Notes: generated by a model not told the origin, from the letters alone. Shown: positions 1 through 8,503, counted from the first letter of the stretch. The stretch: DNA of 64,000 bases from Fusobacterium naviforme (GCA_003014445.1 PYGH01000001.1:496001-560000); one strand, 5' to 3'. Program-made: numbers and translations.

Positions 1-240
1 TCCGCGCTCCGGATCTCCAAAGAATTTATAGCTGAGTCTCGAGCCGATCACGCGGTCGCCCGTCATGATGGTATTTTCCATGGAGGCGGAGGGGACGCGG
101 GAGTTGGCTATGATAAAGCTGTTCAGCAGGAAGGCAATCACCGCGGCACAGACGATGATCTGAATCCAGCTGAGCAGTTCTTTTTTCAGCTCTGCAGTCC
201 GGTCAGGGTGCGCATGTGTCTGTCTGTTCTGTTCTGTCAT
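1..240 (-). CDS. lepB: Signal peptidase I, N-terminal part (runs off the window)
   Basis: Reading the minus strand from the ATG at 240 gives 80 codons that run off the left edge. The product has a short polar N-terminus, one hydrophobic segment (about residues 25-46), then SRVPSASMENT, in which the Ser before Met-Glu is the catalytic serine of type I signal peptidases, followed by TGDRVIG. The family cleaves signal peptides of exported proteins on the outer face of the membrane with a Ser-Lys dyad; the lysine lies in the missing part. An AGAGGAAA Shine-Dalgarno precedes the ATG. It is divergent from the glgB-like gene. Exported proteins elsewhere in the window are plausible substrates. Confidence 0.93.
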   Translation of the reverse strand, partial: MTEQNRQTHAHPDRTAELKKELLSWIQIIVCAAVIAFLLNSFIIANSRVPSASMENTIMTGDRVIGSRLSYKFFGDPERG

Positions 241-302
241 GGTTTCCTCTTATTCCGTCCCGGCACTGCGGTGCAGGCGAGAACTCTTCTGTACAATAAT
301 AA

Positions 303-324
303 ATGTCCGAGGCTGCGCGGACAT
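303..324. repeat. Inverted repeat in the lepB/glgB-like divergent region
   Basis: ATGTCCG and CGGACAT are perfect 7-base arms around an 8-base loop, in the intergenic space about 60 bases upstream of the lepB start. It could be a hairpin in the lepB leader or an operator. No U-tract follows on either strand, so it is not an intrinsic terminator. Confidence 0.4.
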
Positions 325-398
325 GAGTGTCAGGATTCTGGCACATCAGTAGTTTAGAACTTTCTGCCCGGATGCGCAAGGAAAAGCGGCGGATTCCA

Positions 399-427
399 TG
401 GAAAAAGCGTGCGAGGAATGGTAAACT
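399..427 (+). promoter_or_regulatory. Probable promoter of the glgB-like/malQ operon
   Basis: TGGAAA and TAAACT are 17 bases apart, with TGG directly before the -10, giving an extended -10 character. The -35 is poor. The gene start is 40 bases downstream, with GGAGGA at 455-460 as ribosome binding site. Confidence 0.45.
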
Positions 428-466
428 GCTGATAGAAAATTCAAACGCGGTATCGGAGGAGTCAAA

Positions 467-2986
467 ATGGATAAGCTTTTGTATGATTTGATGGACTGGA
501 GTGCGGTGGAGGAGCTGGTTTACTCAGAATCTGAGAATCCGCACGCGATACTCGGCGCACATCCGGTGGAGGAGGGTGTGCTGATACAGGTCTTTGTTCC
601 GACAGCACAGCGGATAGAGGCCCTGCTCTCCGGTGCGGGCGGCAGCGTGGAGATGGAGAGAGAGGATGAGAACGGTTTTTTTGCCTGTCTCATCCGGGGA
701 CGAAAGCAGGTGAGCTATCGTCTGCACATTATTTATGAGGACGGACGAGAGGAGGAGATCGACGATCCCTACGCCTTTGCGCCTCTCTATGAGAGCTCGG
801 ATTTGAAGAAATTCGCTGCGGGAAATCATGTGGAGATATACAAAAAGATGGGTGCGCATCCGGAAAAACGCGGCAGTGTGGAGGGCATTGGCTTCTCCGT
901 GTGGGCTCCGAACGCGATGCGTGTGTCCGTGGTGGGAGATTTTAATGACTGGGACGGGCGGCGCCACCAGATGCGCCGTCTCGGAGACTCCGGCATCTTT
1001 CAGCTCTTTATTCCGGGCATAGAGGCAGGAGAGATCTATAAGTATGAGATCAAGACGAAGACACGCGAGATCTTCTTAAAGGCGGATCCCTATGCCTTTG
1101 CCGCGGAGCTTCGTCCAAAGACAGCCTCCATTGTGACAGCAAAGTGGGATTTTGGCTGGGAGGATGCAGAGTGGCTGAGGAAGCGGAGCGAGAATGTGAA
1201 GAAAAAGCACGGCTGTCCACTCTCGATCTATGAGCTGAATCTGTGCAGCTGGGATCCGGCGCTTTCCGGCCGCGCGCTCGCGGAGAAGCTTGCAGCTTAT
1301 ATGAAGGATATGCATTACACGCACGTGGAGCTGATGCCCGTGATGGAGTATCCACTGGACGCTTCGCTTGGCTATCAGACGACGGGATACTATGCACTGA
1401 CCGCGCGCCTAGGATCGCCCGAGGACTTCATGTATTTTGTGAACCATCTCCATAAGGAGGGGATCGGTGTCATTCTGGACTGGAACGCCGCGCGCTTCCC
1501 GAAGGATGATTTTGCGCTGGCACATTTTGACGGGACAGCGCTCTATGAGCTTCCGGGAGGTCAGGCAGAGACAGAGGTCTTTCATTTTGCCAGGCCGGAG
1601 GTGCGGAATTTTCTCGTCGCGAATGCGCTGTTCTGGGCAAAGCAGTACCATGTGGATGGAATCCGGGTTATGGATATGTCCTCAATCTTGTACTTCAACG
1701 GAGCGGACGGCGTGCGCTCCAATATTTACGGCGGAGGAGAGAATCTGGACGGACTCTCCTTCATCCGCCAGCTGAGCACGGTGATGCACCGTCTCTGTCC
1801 GGGAGTACTGCTCATTGCAGATGGCTCTGCGGAGTATGCGCTCACCACGAAGCCAGTGAAAGAGAATGGGCTGGGCTTTGATTATCGCTGGAATACGGGC
1901 TGGGCACACGGTTTCCTGAACTACATGCAGAGGCCGGAACGCGAGCGCAGCGAACACTATGGAGAGCTGACCTATTCTCTGCTGTATCAGTACAGTGAGA
2001 ATTTTATACTGCCGCTCTCCCATGCGGTGACAGCAGAGGGGGCCCCTTCATTGATTCACAGACTGCCCGGAGAGAATTTTGAGGAGCGCTTTGCAAACCT
2101 TCGCGCAGCGCTCGGCTTTTTTATGACTCACCCCGGGAAAAAGCTCATTTTCAGCGGTCAGGAATTTGGCATGATAGATGAGTGGAACGCAGAGAGAGGT
2201 GTGGAGTGGGAGCTTCTGGACTACCCGTTGCACCGCCATATGCAGGACTATGCGCGGGACCTGAACCGCTTTTATCTGGAGCATGCAGCGCTGTGGCGTC
2301 AGGACGACGATCCTGCGGGCTTTGAGTGGCTGAACTGCCATTCCTGGGAGGAAAATGTTGTCGCCTTCCTCAGGAAGACAAAGGATGAGGCGGAGGAACT
2401 TCTGGTGGTGGTGAATTTCACCGGAAAAGAATATCCGAAGTTTAATGTCGGCGTGCCCTTTCATGGCAGCTTCCGTGAGCTTTTCAACTCCGATCGTGAG
2501 GAGTACGGTGGAAGCGGTCTTCTGAATATGCGCGCACTGCCTGCAAAGAATCTCGAGGTGGATGAGAGAGATGAGGGGATTACGATCAAGCTTCCGGCGC
2601 ACTCGGTGGTGATCTTCTCCTGTAAGCGGAGAGCGGTGAAGAATACAGGAGGAAATGCGGCTGGCAGTGAAAAGACAGCACTTTCTGCGGCAAAGAGACA
2701 GAAAAGCGGAAAGCAGGGCGCAGGCAAAGCGGTGGAGAGTCTTGTAAAGAAAGCTTCCACTGCAAAGGACACGGCGGTAAAGACAGCATCAGCCGCAGCG
2801 GATACCGCGGTGAAGACGGCGGCGGCCGCAAGGGACACAGCAGTAAAGACAGCATCAGCCGCAAAGAAAAGTGCCGCAAAGACAGCATCAGCCGCAAAGA
2901 AAAATGCGGTAAAAACGGCGGCAGCTGCAAGAGACAGCGCAATGCGGACACTGGATACTCTGCGGGGAATGGAAAAATCAGAATGA
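467..2986 (+). CDS. GlgB-like branching-enzyme homologue lacking all catalytic residues, with 11-mer repeat tail
   Basis: The 839-residue protein keeps the 1,4-alpha-glucan branching enzyme layout: an N1 domain, a CBM48-like N2 domain (about 135-230, with FSVWAPNA and GDFNDWDG), a GH13 barrel, and a C-terminal beta domain ending near residue 725. The GH13 motifs are broken: region I reads DWNAARFP (R343 for His); region II DGIRVMDM puts Met402 where the nucleophile Asp belongs; region III IADGSA puts Asp452 in place of the acid/base Glu; region IV LSHAVTAEG puts Ala520 where the transition-state Asp belongs. Spacing is otherwise intact, so this is not a frameshift. Residues 730-839 are an Ala/Lys/Thr tail with six 11-residue repeats. 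Its stop overlaps malQ by four bases. It should not branch glucan; a carbohydrate-binding, scaffolding or regulatory role is inferred. Confidence 0.88.
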   Translation: MDKLLYDLMDWSAVEELVYSESENPHAILGAHPVEEGVLIQVFVPTAQRIEALLSGAGGSVEMEREDENGFFACLIRGRKQVSYRLHIIYEDGREEEIDDPYAFAPLYESSDLKKFAAGNHVEIYKKMGAHPEKRGSVEGIGFSVWAPNAMRVSVVGDFNDWDGRRHQMRRLGDSGIFQLFIPGIEAGEIYKYEIKTKTREIFLKADPYAFAAELRPKTASIVTAKWDFGWEDAEWLRKRSENVKKKHGCPLSIYELNLCSWDPALSGRALAEKLAAYMKDMHYTHVELMPVMEYPLDASLGYQTTGYYALTARLGSPEDFMYFVNHLHKEGIGVILDWNAARFPKDDFALAHFDGTALYELPGGQAETEVFHFARPEVRNFLVANALFWAKQYHVDGIRVMDMSSILYFNGADGVRSNIYGGGENLDGLSFIRQLSTVMHRLCPGVLLIADGSAEYALTTKPVKENGLGFDYRWNTGWAHGFLNYMQRPERERSEHYGELTYSLLYQYSENFILPLSHAVTAEGAPSLIHRLPGENFEERFANLRAALGFFMTHPGKKLIFSGQEFGMIDEWNAERGVEWELLDYPLHRHMQDYARDLNRFYLEHAALWRQDDDPAGFEWLNCHSWEENVVAFLRKTKDEAEELLVVVNFTGKEYPKFNVGVPFHGSFRELFNSDREEYGGSGLLNMRALPAKNLEVDERDEGITIKLPAHSVVIFSCKRRAVKNTGGNAAGSEKTALSAAKRQKSGKQGAGKAVESLVKKASTAKDTAVKTASAAADTAVKTAAAARDTAVKTASAAKKSAAKTASAAKKNAVKTAAAARDSAMRTLDTLRGMEKSE
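2768..2965 (+). repeat. Six in-frame 33-bp (11-residue) repeats in the GlgB-like tail
   Basis: Units begin at 2768, 2801, 2834, 2867, 2900 and 2933. The consensus is DTAVKTASAAK, with variants KSAAKTASAAK, KNAVKTAAAAR and DSAMRTLDTLR. An exact 11-residue period without prolines or glycines suits a long 11/3 amphipathic helix, as in group 3 LEA proteins, synuclein and perilipins, which bind membranes or surfaces. That resemblance is one of pattern only. Confidence 0.85.
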
Positions 2987-4542
2987 AGAGAGCGTGCGGA
3001 ATACTGATGCCGATATTCAGTTTGCCCGGCAACTACGGAACAGGCTGCTTTTCGGCGAAGGCATATGAATTTGTAGACAGACTGAAGCGGGCGGGACAGA
3101 GTTACTGGCAGATCTTGCCGCTGGGGCCGACTGGGTACGGAGATTCACCGTATCAGTCCTTCTCCTCCTTTGCGGGGAACCCTTACTTTATAGATCTGGA
3201 TGAGCTGGCTGAGCAGGGGCTCCTGCGGCGTGAGATGCTGGAAAACATGGATTGGGGTGCAGATCCCCGCTATGTTGACTATGGGAAGCTCTGGGAGAAC
3301 CGGGAGCGGGCGCTCCGGGAGGCCTTTCATAACTTTCAGGTAATTCAAGAGGGACTGACACAGGATCAGGAGAGCGAGGCGTCAGCAGGACAGCTGACGA
3401 AGGCACGCTATGAGGCGGAGCTGAGTGCCCTGAATGAGGAGACGCGGAACTACTGTCTCTATCAGACGATCAAGACGGCGCAGGGCGGCAGCTGCTTCAG
3501 TGAGTGGGAGGATGCGCTGCGGCTCAGAGAAAGGGCAGCTTTGGAACAGTTCCGGGAGCAGCACGCACAGGAGCTCGCATTTTATGAGTGGGTACAGGTT
3601 GTCTTTCACTTTCAGTGGAGGAAGCTGAAGGACTATGCGAACCGGAACGGCGTGCAGATAATAGGAGATATGCCGATCTATGTATCGCAGGATTCTGCGG
3701 ATGCCTGGGCGCACCCGGAGCTGTTTCAGATGGATACGGATGCAAAGCCTCTGAAGCTTGCAGGCTGTCCTCCGGACTACTTCTCTCCGGACGGTCAGCT
3801 CTGGGGCAATCCGCTCTACGACTGGAATCATCACAGAAAAAGCGGCTATGCCTGGTGGATACGCCGCATGGAGTACGCGTTTTCTGTGTACGACGTTGTC
3901 CGTGTGGATCACTTCCGTGCCTTTGATGAGTACTACGCGATTTCCGCAAAGGAGTCTGATGCAAGGAGCGGAGTGTGGGAGCCGGGGCCGGGAATAGACT
4001 TTTTCCGTGCGCTGAGAAAACATTTTCCGAAGCTTCCGATCATTGCGGAGGATCTTGGGCTTCTCACAGACAGTGTAATCCAGCTTGTCAGGGATACGGG
4101 CTTCCCATCGATGAAGGTGCTGGAATTTGCCTACAATTCGGATCATCAGAACCTGTATCTTCCGCACAACTATGGGCGGAGCTGCGTGGCTTATACGGGC
4201 ACACACGACAATGAGCCGCTGATGGCCTGGATACGCAGCCAGAGTGGGGAACTGCGGCTTCGGATGATACGCTATCAGGGCAGTGAGCACACGCCGGAGC
4301 ATGAGCTCTACTGGGACTGTATTCGCACGGTGCTGGCCAGTGTGGCAGATACGGTGATCATTCCCATGTGGGACTATCTCGGGGCAGGAGAGGAGGCGAG
4401 AATCAATACGCCCTCTGCGGCCGGTGGAAACTGGCGCTGGCGCATGCTATCGCACGAATTTGATGAGCAGCTGATCTGGCACTGCAATATGCTGAGCGAA
4501 ATATACGGGAGACAGACAGGCGGAGCTGAGGGATCAAAATAA
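2983..4542 (+). CDS. malQ: 4-alpha-glucanotransferase (amylomaltase, GH77)
   Basis: The 519-residue protein transfers alpha-1,4-glucan segments between maltodextrins and glucose in the cytoplasm. It starts MKRACGILMPIFSLPGNYG, the typical GH77 beginning with the substrate-loop YGDSPYQSFSSFAGNP at about 47-62. Catalytic residues are all present: nucleophile D309 in VRVDHFRAF, acid/base E356 in IIAEDLG, and D409 in GTHDNEP. Length matches the family. The start ATGA overlaps the stop of the GlgB-like gene, so the two are translationally coupled, which makes the pairing of a live transferase with an apparently dead branching-enzyme homologue noteworthy. A strong terminator follows. Confidence 0.97.
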   Translation: MKRACGILMPIFSLPGNYGTGCFSAKAYEFVDRLKRAGQSYWQILPLGPTGYGDSPYQSFSSFAGNPYFIDLDELAEQGLLRREMLENMDWGADPRYVDYGKLWENRERALREAFHNFQVIQEGLTQDQESEASAGQLTKARYEAELSALNEETRNYCLYQTIKTAQGGSCFSEWEDALRLRERAALEQFREQHAQELAFYEWVQVVFHFQWRKLKDYANRNGVQIIGDMPIYVSQDSADAWAHPELFQMDTDAKPLKLAGCPPDYFSPDGQLWGNPLYDWNHHRKSGYAWWIRRMEYAFSVYDVVRVDHFRAFDEYYAISAKESDARSGVWEPGPGIDFFRALRKHFPKLPIIAEDLGLLTDSVIQLVRDTGFPSMKVLEFAYNSDHQNLYLPHNYGRSCVAYTGTHDNEPLMAWIRSQSGELRLRMIRYQGSEHTPEHELYWDCIRTVLASVADTVIIPMWDYLGAGEEARINTPSAAGGNWRWRMLSHEFDEQLIWHCNMLSEIYGRQTGGAEGSK

Positions 4543-4576
4543 GCTCTCGCTGTCGAAAATTTTTACAGAGTAAAAT

Positions 4577-4618
4577 AAAAACAGCTGTCAGAAGGAATGA
4601 ATTCTGACAGCTGTTTTT
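4577..4618. terminator. Bidirectional intrinsic terminator
   Basis: AAAAACAGCTGTCAGAA (4577-4593) pairs perfectly with its complement at 4602-4618 around an 8-base loop. There is a T-run on the plus side and A-run on the other, so it can serve both malQ and the convergent gene ending at 4664. Confidence 0.95.
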
Positions 4619-4663
4619 TGCGCGTTGGGAAGGAGAGATATCGAATGAGAGAAAATAGAAAGT

Positions 4664-5875
4664 TCAATTGACGGGGAGCGCCTCGACTGTTGCACTGCCT
4701 CCGGCATGGGCGGAGCCTTCCGGGCTGCCGCTCCTCGGTGCGATTGTCGGAGCGGTGTGCTCTTCCGGAATCGGAGCTGCCGGAGCCGGGCCCGGCTTTG
4801 CTTCTGTCTCCGGAATCTGGGCCTTTGTTTCGGGCCTGCTTTCAGCCGTGGACTCAGTCTTGGTCTCGCTCTTTGTGGAGGAGCTGGCCTTCGTCTCAGC
4901 CTTGGTCTCGCTCTTTGTAGAGGAGCTGGCCTTCGTCTCGGCCTTGGTCTCGCTCTTTGTGGAGGAGCTTGCTTTCGTCTCAGCCTTGGTCTCGCTCTTT
5001 GTAGAGGAGCTTGCTTTCGTCTCAGCCCTGGTCTCGTTTTTTGTAGAGGAGCTTGCCTTAGTCTCAGCCTTGGTCTCGCTCTTTGTAGAAGAGCTTGCTT
5101 TCGTCTCAGCCCTAGACTCACTTTTTTCAGAGGAGCTTGCGGTCGTGCTGCTCCTTGAGCTGCTGTTCTCTCTGCCGTAGGTGTTGTAGTCGCCGGAGCG
5201 GTCTGCGCCGCTGTTACCGAGGAGATCCAGATTGTCGTAGTTGGAGATCGCCTCGTTGCCGCAGTGATCGGCAGCGTGAACTTCCAGGCTGCTGGTGAGA
5301 ACCTGAAAGCTTGCGGTCTGCTCCTTCTCGTCGAGATTCAGGGGAGCTATCTGCGTGCCGTCGGCATCGACCGCGTAGACAGAGGCAAAGTTTACGCCGG
5401 ACTGCGCGTCCTCGAAGGAGACGGTGAGCATTGTCTGATCCAGCTCCTCGCCGACAATTACGGGTGGAGCGTCGTCAATGGTGCTGATGTGCTCGTATTT
5501 TGTTCGGGACATTCCGTTTTTATAGCTGACGGTGACCTCCAGCGTTCCGTTTCGCTCAACGGATGCGGTGTAGAGTTTTTTGGACTGTCGTTCCATCTCC
5601 ACGGGAACGTCGTCCAGCTTTACCGTGAAATTTCCGAGGGGAAGACGGCGCTCCAGCTGAATGCTGATTTTGGCACTCTTATAGTCGCCGGGGTCATCAA
5701 TCTTCAGATCGAAGCCCGGCTGTACTGTTACGAGGTAGAAGATCAGAAAATTGATCAGTACAAAGGGAAGGAGATAGTGAAGCAGGAAGCTTCCGCTCTT
5801 TTTTTTCTTTCTGTCGCTTCGCCTGCGGGGGCGCATTTTTTCTTCTGCGTATTTGTATTGTTCAAGACCGGCCAT
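4664..5875 (-). CDS. Membrane-anchored protein with Ig-like region and SSTKSETKAETKA repeats
   Basis: The 403-residue protein has a basic cytoplasmic N-terminus (RPRRRSDRKKKK, 15-27), one membrane helix (about 30-50), an extracellular beta-rich stretch resembling bacterial Ig-like domains (55-215; it includes SFEDAQSGVNFASVYAVDADG, the pattern of an Ig/cadherin-like fold), then a disordered region of 14-residue Ser/Thr/Lys/Glu repeats (about 245-350) and a Pro/Ala-rich C-terminus. It is predicted to face the outside with a stretched, charged stalk. No sortase motif or enzyme motif is seen. It sits alone between a bidirectional terminator and the divergent deacetylase gene. Function unknown; a wall-spanning or adhesion role is only a guess. 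Confidence 0.85.
   Translation of the reverse strand: MAGLEQYKYAEEKMRPRRRSDRKKKKSGSFLLHYLLPFVLINFLIFYLVTVQPGFDLKIDDPGDYKSAKISIQLERRLPLGNFTVKLDDVPVEMERQSKKLYTASVERNGTLEVTVSYKNGMSRTKYEHISTIDDAPPVIVGEELDQTMLTVSFEDAQSGVNFASVYAVDADGTQIAPLNLDEKEQTASFQVLTSSLEVHAADHCGNEAISNYDNLDLLGNSGADRSGDYNTYGRENSSSRSSTTASSSEKSESRAETKASSSTKSETKAETKASSSTKNETRAETKASSSTKSETKAETKASSSTKSETKAETKASSSTKSETKAETKASSSTKSETKTESTAESRPETKAQIPETEAKPGPAPAAPIPEEHTAPTIAPRSGSPEGSAHAGGSATVEALPVN
4869..5120 (-). repeat. Tandem 42-bp coding repeats (six clear units)
   Basis: Units begin at 4869, 4911, 4953, 4995, 5037 and 5079; degenerate copies flank them at 4827 and 5121. On the coding strand each encodes 14 residues of type ASSSTKSETKAETK. 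Neighbouring units are nearly identical in DNA, which suggests recent slippage or unequal crossing-over and likely length variation between strains. Confidence 0.92.
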
Positions 5876-6025
5876 AGCTGCTCCTTAGCTTTGTTTTTGC
5901 TGTTCAGATACACATAATACGGATAGAGTTTAGCAGAGTTGTGTCTGTGCGGCAAGCAGAGCAGATAAAATTAAGGAAGGATTTCGTGAGGCGTAAGTTT
6001 TTTTGCGCCATAACTTGAAGTTTTA

Positions 6026-6153
6026 TGTTATGATTACAGTGTTGAAAGCACGGAGCGCGAACCAACGCGTAATCATAAATAGTAATTGAGGAGGAAAGCA
6101 CGGAACTCGCGCAAGCCTGCTTGCAGGTGAGTTTCTGCAGAGCAAAGGGGAAA
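6026..6153 (+). promoter_or_regulatory. Extended -10 promoter and structured leader of the deacetylase gene
   Basis: TGTTATGAT at 6026-6034 is a good extended -10. The transcript would have a leader of about 110 bases. The leader holds a perfect direct repeat GAAAGCACGGA at 6044-6054 and 6094-6104 (50-base spacing) and a hairpin GCAAGC-CT-GCTTGC near 6111-6124. A Shine-Dalgarno-like AGGAGGAAA lies inside the second repeat. I could not match it to a known riboswitch class. Confidence 0.5.
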
Positions 6154-7413
6154 ATGAGAGAAATGGAGAGAACGAACAGATCAGCACAGGTACAGCATCA
6201 CAGAAAGCATCAGAGACGGAGAGGCAATTTTCGCGGCTTCCTGAGCCTGGGGATCGTATTGCTGCTGACACTTATGATGTCGAATCAGGCTTCGGATCTC
6301 TCACAGCCGATACGTGCGGCGGAGGCTCAGCCTGCAGCTGTGATGGGCTCTGTCTATGCGATGGAATTCCACAGCACCGGCTGGACTGACTGGTCCGCAG
6401 ACAACCGGAACCTTGCAGACAGCAAGAACTACCCGACTGCGTTCAAGGCGGGGCTTCAGAATCAGTCTTCTTCCCTGACAGGTACGCTTCAGTATCAGGT
6501 CAATGTGAGTGGTTACGGCTGGACAGAGGTCTGTGAGAATGGAAAGGTTGCGGGAAATGAGGGAGGAGAGGCAGCGCTCGAGGGCATTCGTGTCTGGCTG
6601 AACGGCGATCTCGAGGCCAATTATGATGTCTACACCATGGCCATGGTCAAGGGGCAGTGGACAGACTGGGTGATGAACGGACAGGATGCCGGACAGGTCG
6701 GCGTGGGGACGCATATCGACGGCGTGCGCATCGCCGTGGTGAAGAAGGGCGAAAAGCCGGCGGAGCTTCCGGCGGCGCCGGTGTACAGCGGTGGCGCAGT
6801 GGATCCCTCCAAGCCTATGGTTGCACTGACCTTTGACGACGGACCGAGCCGCTTTGACAATCGCATACTGGATGCACTGGAGGCCAACGGAGGACGGGCG
6901 ACCTTCTTCATGGTCGGATATCTGGTTCCGCAGTATAAGCCGGTGGTGCAGCGCATGATTGCGGACGGGTGTGAGCTCGGAAACCACAGCTGGAAGCATG
7001 AAAATCTCTCGAAGCTCTCGGAAGCCGGAGTGCGGGAATCTATACAGAAGACCAATGATGCGATTGCGGCCATTGCCGGAGCTCCGGCAACCGTGGTGCG
7101 CCCGCCCTACGGCGCAACCGGAGGTCACGCGAAGAGCACGATCGGCGCCATGGGCTATGCGTCGATACTCTGGAACATTGACACGCTCGACTGGAAGACG
7201 AAGAATGCAGACAGCTCTGTGAATGCGGTGTTGAATTCTGTGAAGGATGGCGATATTATCCTGATGCACAGTATCTACGGCGCCAGTGCCGAGGCGGCAG
7301 AGCGCATCATCCCGGAGCTGAAGCGCCGCGGCTATCAGCTGGTGACAGTCAGTGAGCTCGCGAATGCGCGGGGCGGTATGTCTGCGGGAAAGAGCTATGG
7401 CTCCTTTCGCTGA
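6154..7413 (+). CDS. Secreted polysaccharide deacetylase (NodB) with ChW repeats
   Basis: The predicted protein is about 419 residues: a very basic N-terminus, a membrane/signal segment (SLGIVLLLTLMM), two to three clostridial hydrophobic-W repeats (about 70-210; GWTDW, GYGWTEV, GIRVWLNG, GQWTDW, HIDGVRIAV), then a NodB catalytic domain. NodB motifs are intact: TFDDGPS, the metal-binding GNHSWKH, RPPYG and ILMHS. This family removes acetyl groups from peptidoglycan or other surface N-acetylated glycans, and ChW repeats tether proteins to the clostridial surface. Start is uncertain: ATG 6154 or 6163, both after AAAGGGG; an in-frame TTG at 6121 lacks a ribosome binding site. Confidence 0.9.
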   Translation: MREMERTNRSAQVQHHRKHQRRRGNFRGFLSLGIVLLLTLMMSNQASDLSQPIRAAEAQPAAVMGSVYAMEFHSTGWTDWSADNRNLADSKNYPTAFKAGLQNQSSSLTGTLQYQVNVSGYGWTEVCENGKVAGNEGGEAALEGIRVWLNGDLEANYDVYTMAMVKGQWTDWVMNGQDAGQVGVGTHIDGVRIAVVKKGEKPAELPAAPVYSGGAVDPSKPMVALTFDDGPSRFDNRILDALEANGGRATFFMVGYLVPQYKPVVQRMIADGCELGNHSWKHENLSKLSEAGVRESIQKTNDAIAAIAGAPATVVRPPYGATGGHAKSTIGAMGYASILWNIDTLDWKTKNADSSVNAVLNSVKDGDIILMHSIYGASAEAAERIIPELKRRGYQLVTVSELANARGGMSAGKSYGSFR

Positions 7414-7452
7414 GGGCAGCGCTCAAGGGGAACTATATTTTGAAGGAATCAG

Positions 7453-8433
7453 ATGATGAAGGAACTGAATGCGGATCTTGAGTCCGGGACGCTGAAGCCG
7501 GTTTATCTTCTCTACGGCGACGAGAGCTACCTGAAGCGCCACTACAGGGGGCGCTTTGAGAAGCTGCTCGCCGGGGAGGACGGCATGAATCTGAGCGTCT
7601 TTGAGGGGAAGGATATCTCAGAGGATGCGGTCATTGACTCTGCGGATACGCTTCCCTTTTTTGCGGAGAGAAGACTGATCATTGTGGAGGAGAGCGGCTG
7701 GTTTAAGAGCTCTCTGGAGCGTCTCCCGGACTACCTTGCTGTTATGCCGGAGACCACGGTGCTGCTCTTTCTGGAGAGCGCCGTGGACAAGCGGAACCGC
7801 CTGTACAAGGCGGTACAGAAACGAGGATGTCTCTGTGAGCTCACGCATCCGGATGAGCAGGGGCTCTCCCTCTGGGCAGCGCGCTATCTGGCCCGCGCGG
7901 GGAAGAAGATCACGGCAAGTACGATGGAGCGCTTTCTCGGATATGTCGGAGACGACATGGAGAACGTGAAGAATGAGCTGGAGAAGCTGATATCCTATCT
8001 CGGAGAGCGTGAGGTTGTTGAGCTGCGTGACGTGGATACCATCACTTCAATCACGCTGACAAATCGTATTTTTGAGATGGTAAATGCCATCACCACGCAC
8101 AGGACGGCGGAGGCGATGCGCCTCTATGAGGATCTTTTGGCACTGAAGGAGCCGCCCATGCGCATCCTTTTTCTGATTGCGCGTCAGTATCACCAGCTGC
8201 GCGCGGTAAAGGAGCTGGCGCTCTCTGGCAAAAATAAGAATGAGATCGCAAAGCTCTTAAAGCTCCCGGCCTTTGTGGCTTCCAAAATGATGGCGCAGGT
8301 GCGGCCGCATCCGGAGGCGGCGCTCTCCGGCATGGTGCGGCGCTGCGTGGAGCTGGAGGAGAGAGTGAAGACAGGCGATATGCAGGACAGGCTTGCGGTG
8401 GAGCTTTTGATCTGTGGGTGCGAGCTGGTGTGA
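7453..8433 (+). CDS. holA: DNA polymerase III delta subunit
   Basis: The 326-residue protein is the clamp-loader subunit that opens the beta clamp. It begins with KPVYLLYGDESYLKRHY, the degenerate P-loop-like start of HolA, then the delta AAA+ domains and the C-terminal collar domain (RQYHQLRAVKEL, about 245-256). Full family length. An ATGATG start follows TGAAGGAA; either ATG could be used. Placement beside rpsT and lepA is standard for Firmicutes. A bidirectional terminator separates it from the convergent rpsT. Confidence 0.93.
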   Translation: MMKELNADLESGTLKPVYLLYGDESYLKRHYRGRFEKLLAGEDGMNLSVFEGKDISEDAVIDSADTLPFFAERRLIIVEESGWFKSSLERLPDYLAVMPETTVLLFLESAVDKRNRLYKAVQKRGCLCELTHPDEQGLSLWAARYLARAGKKITASTMERFLGYVGDDMENVKNELEKLISYLGEREVVELRDVDTITSITLTNRIFEMVNAITTHRTAEAMRLYEDLLALKEPPMRILFLIARQYHQLRAVKELALSGKNKNEIAKLLKLPAFVASKMMAQVRPHPEAALSGMVRRCVELEERVKTGDMQDRLAVELLICGCELV

Positions 8434-8454
8434 GGATCAAGCAGAATTAAATGA

Positions 8455-8503
8455 AAAACGGAGCTGCAGACTGCAAAAGCAGTAACTGTAGCTCCGTTCT
8501 TTT
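8455..8503. terminator. Bidirectional intrinsic terminator between holA and rpsT
   Basis: AACGGAGCTGCAG (8457-8469) pairs with CTGTAGCTCCGTT (8486-8498) with one wobble pair. A-rich and T-rich flanks serve both strands. Confidence 0.92.

Noticed and set aside
4827-5162. CRISPR-like tandem repeat
   Set aside because: Units are directly abutting with no unique spacers and stay in frame within a coding sequence.
4588-5180. Long open frames on both strands across the 42-bp repeats
   Set aside because: The repeat unit is a multiple of three without stops in several frames; only the minus-strand frame 4664-5875 has a signal/anchor segment and ribosome binding site.
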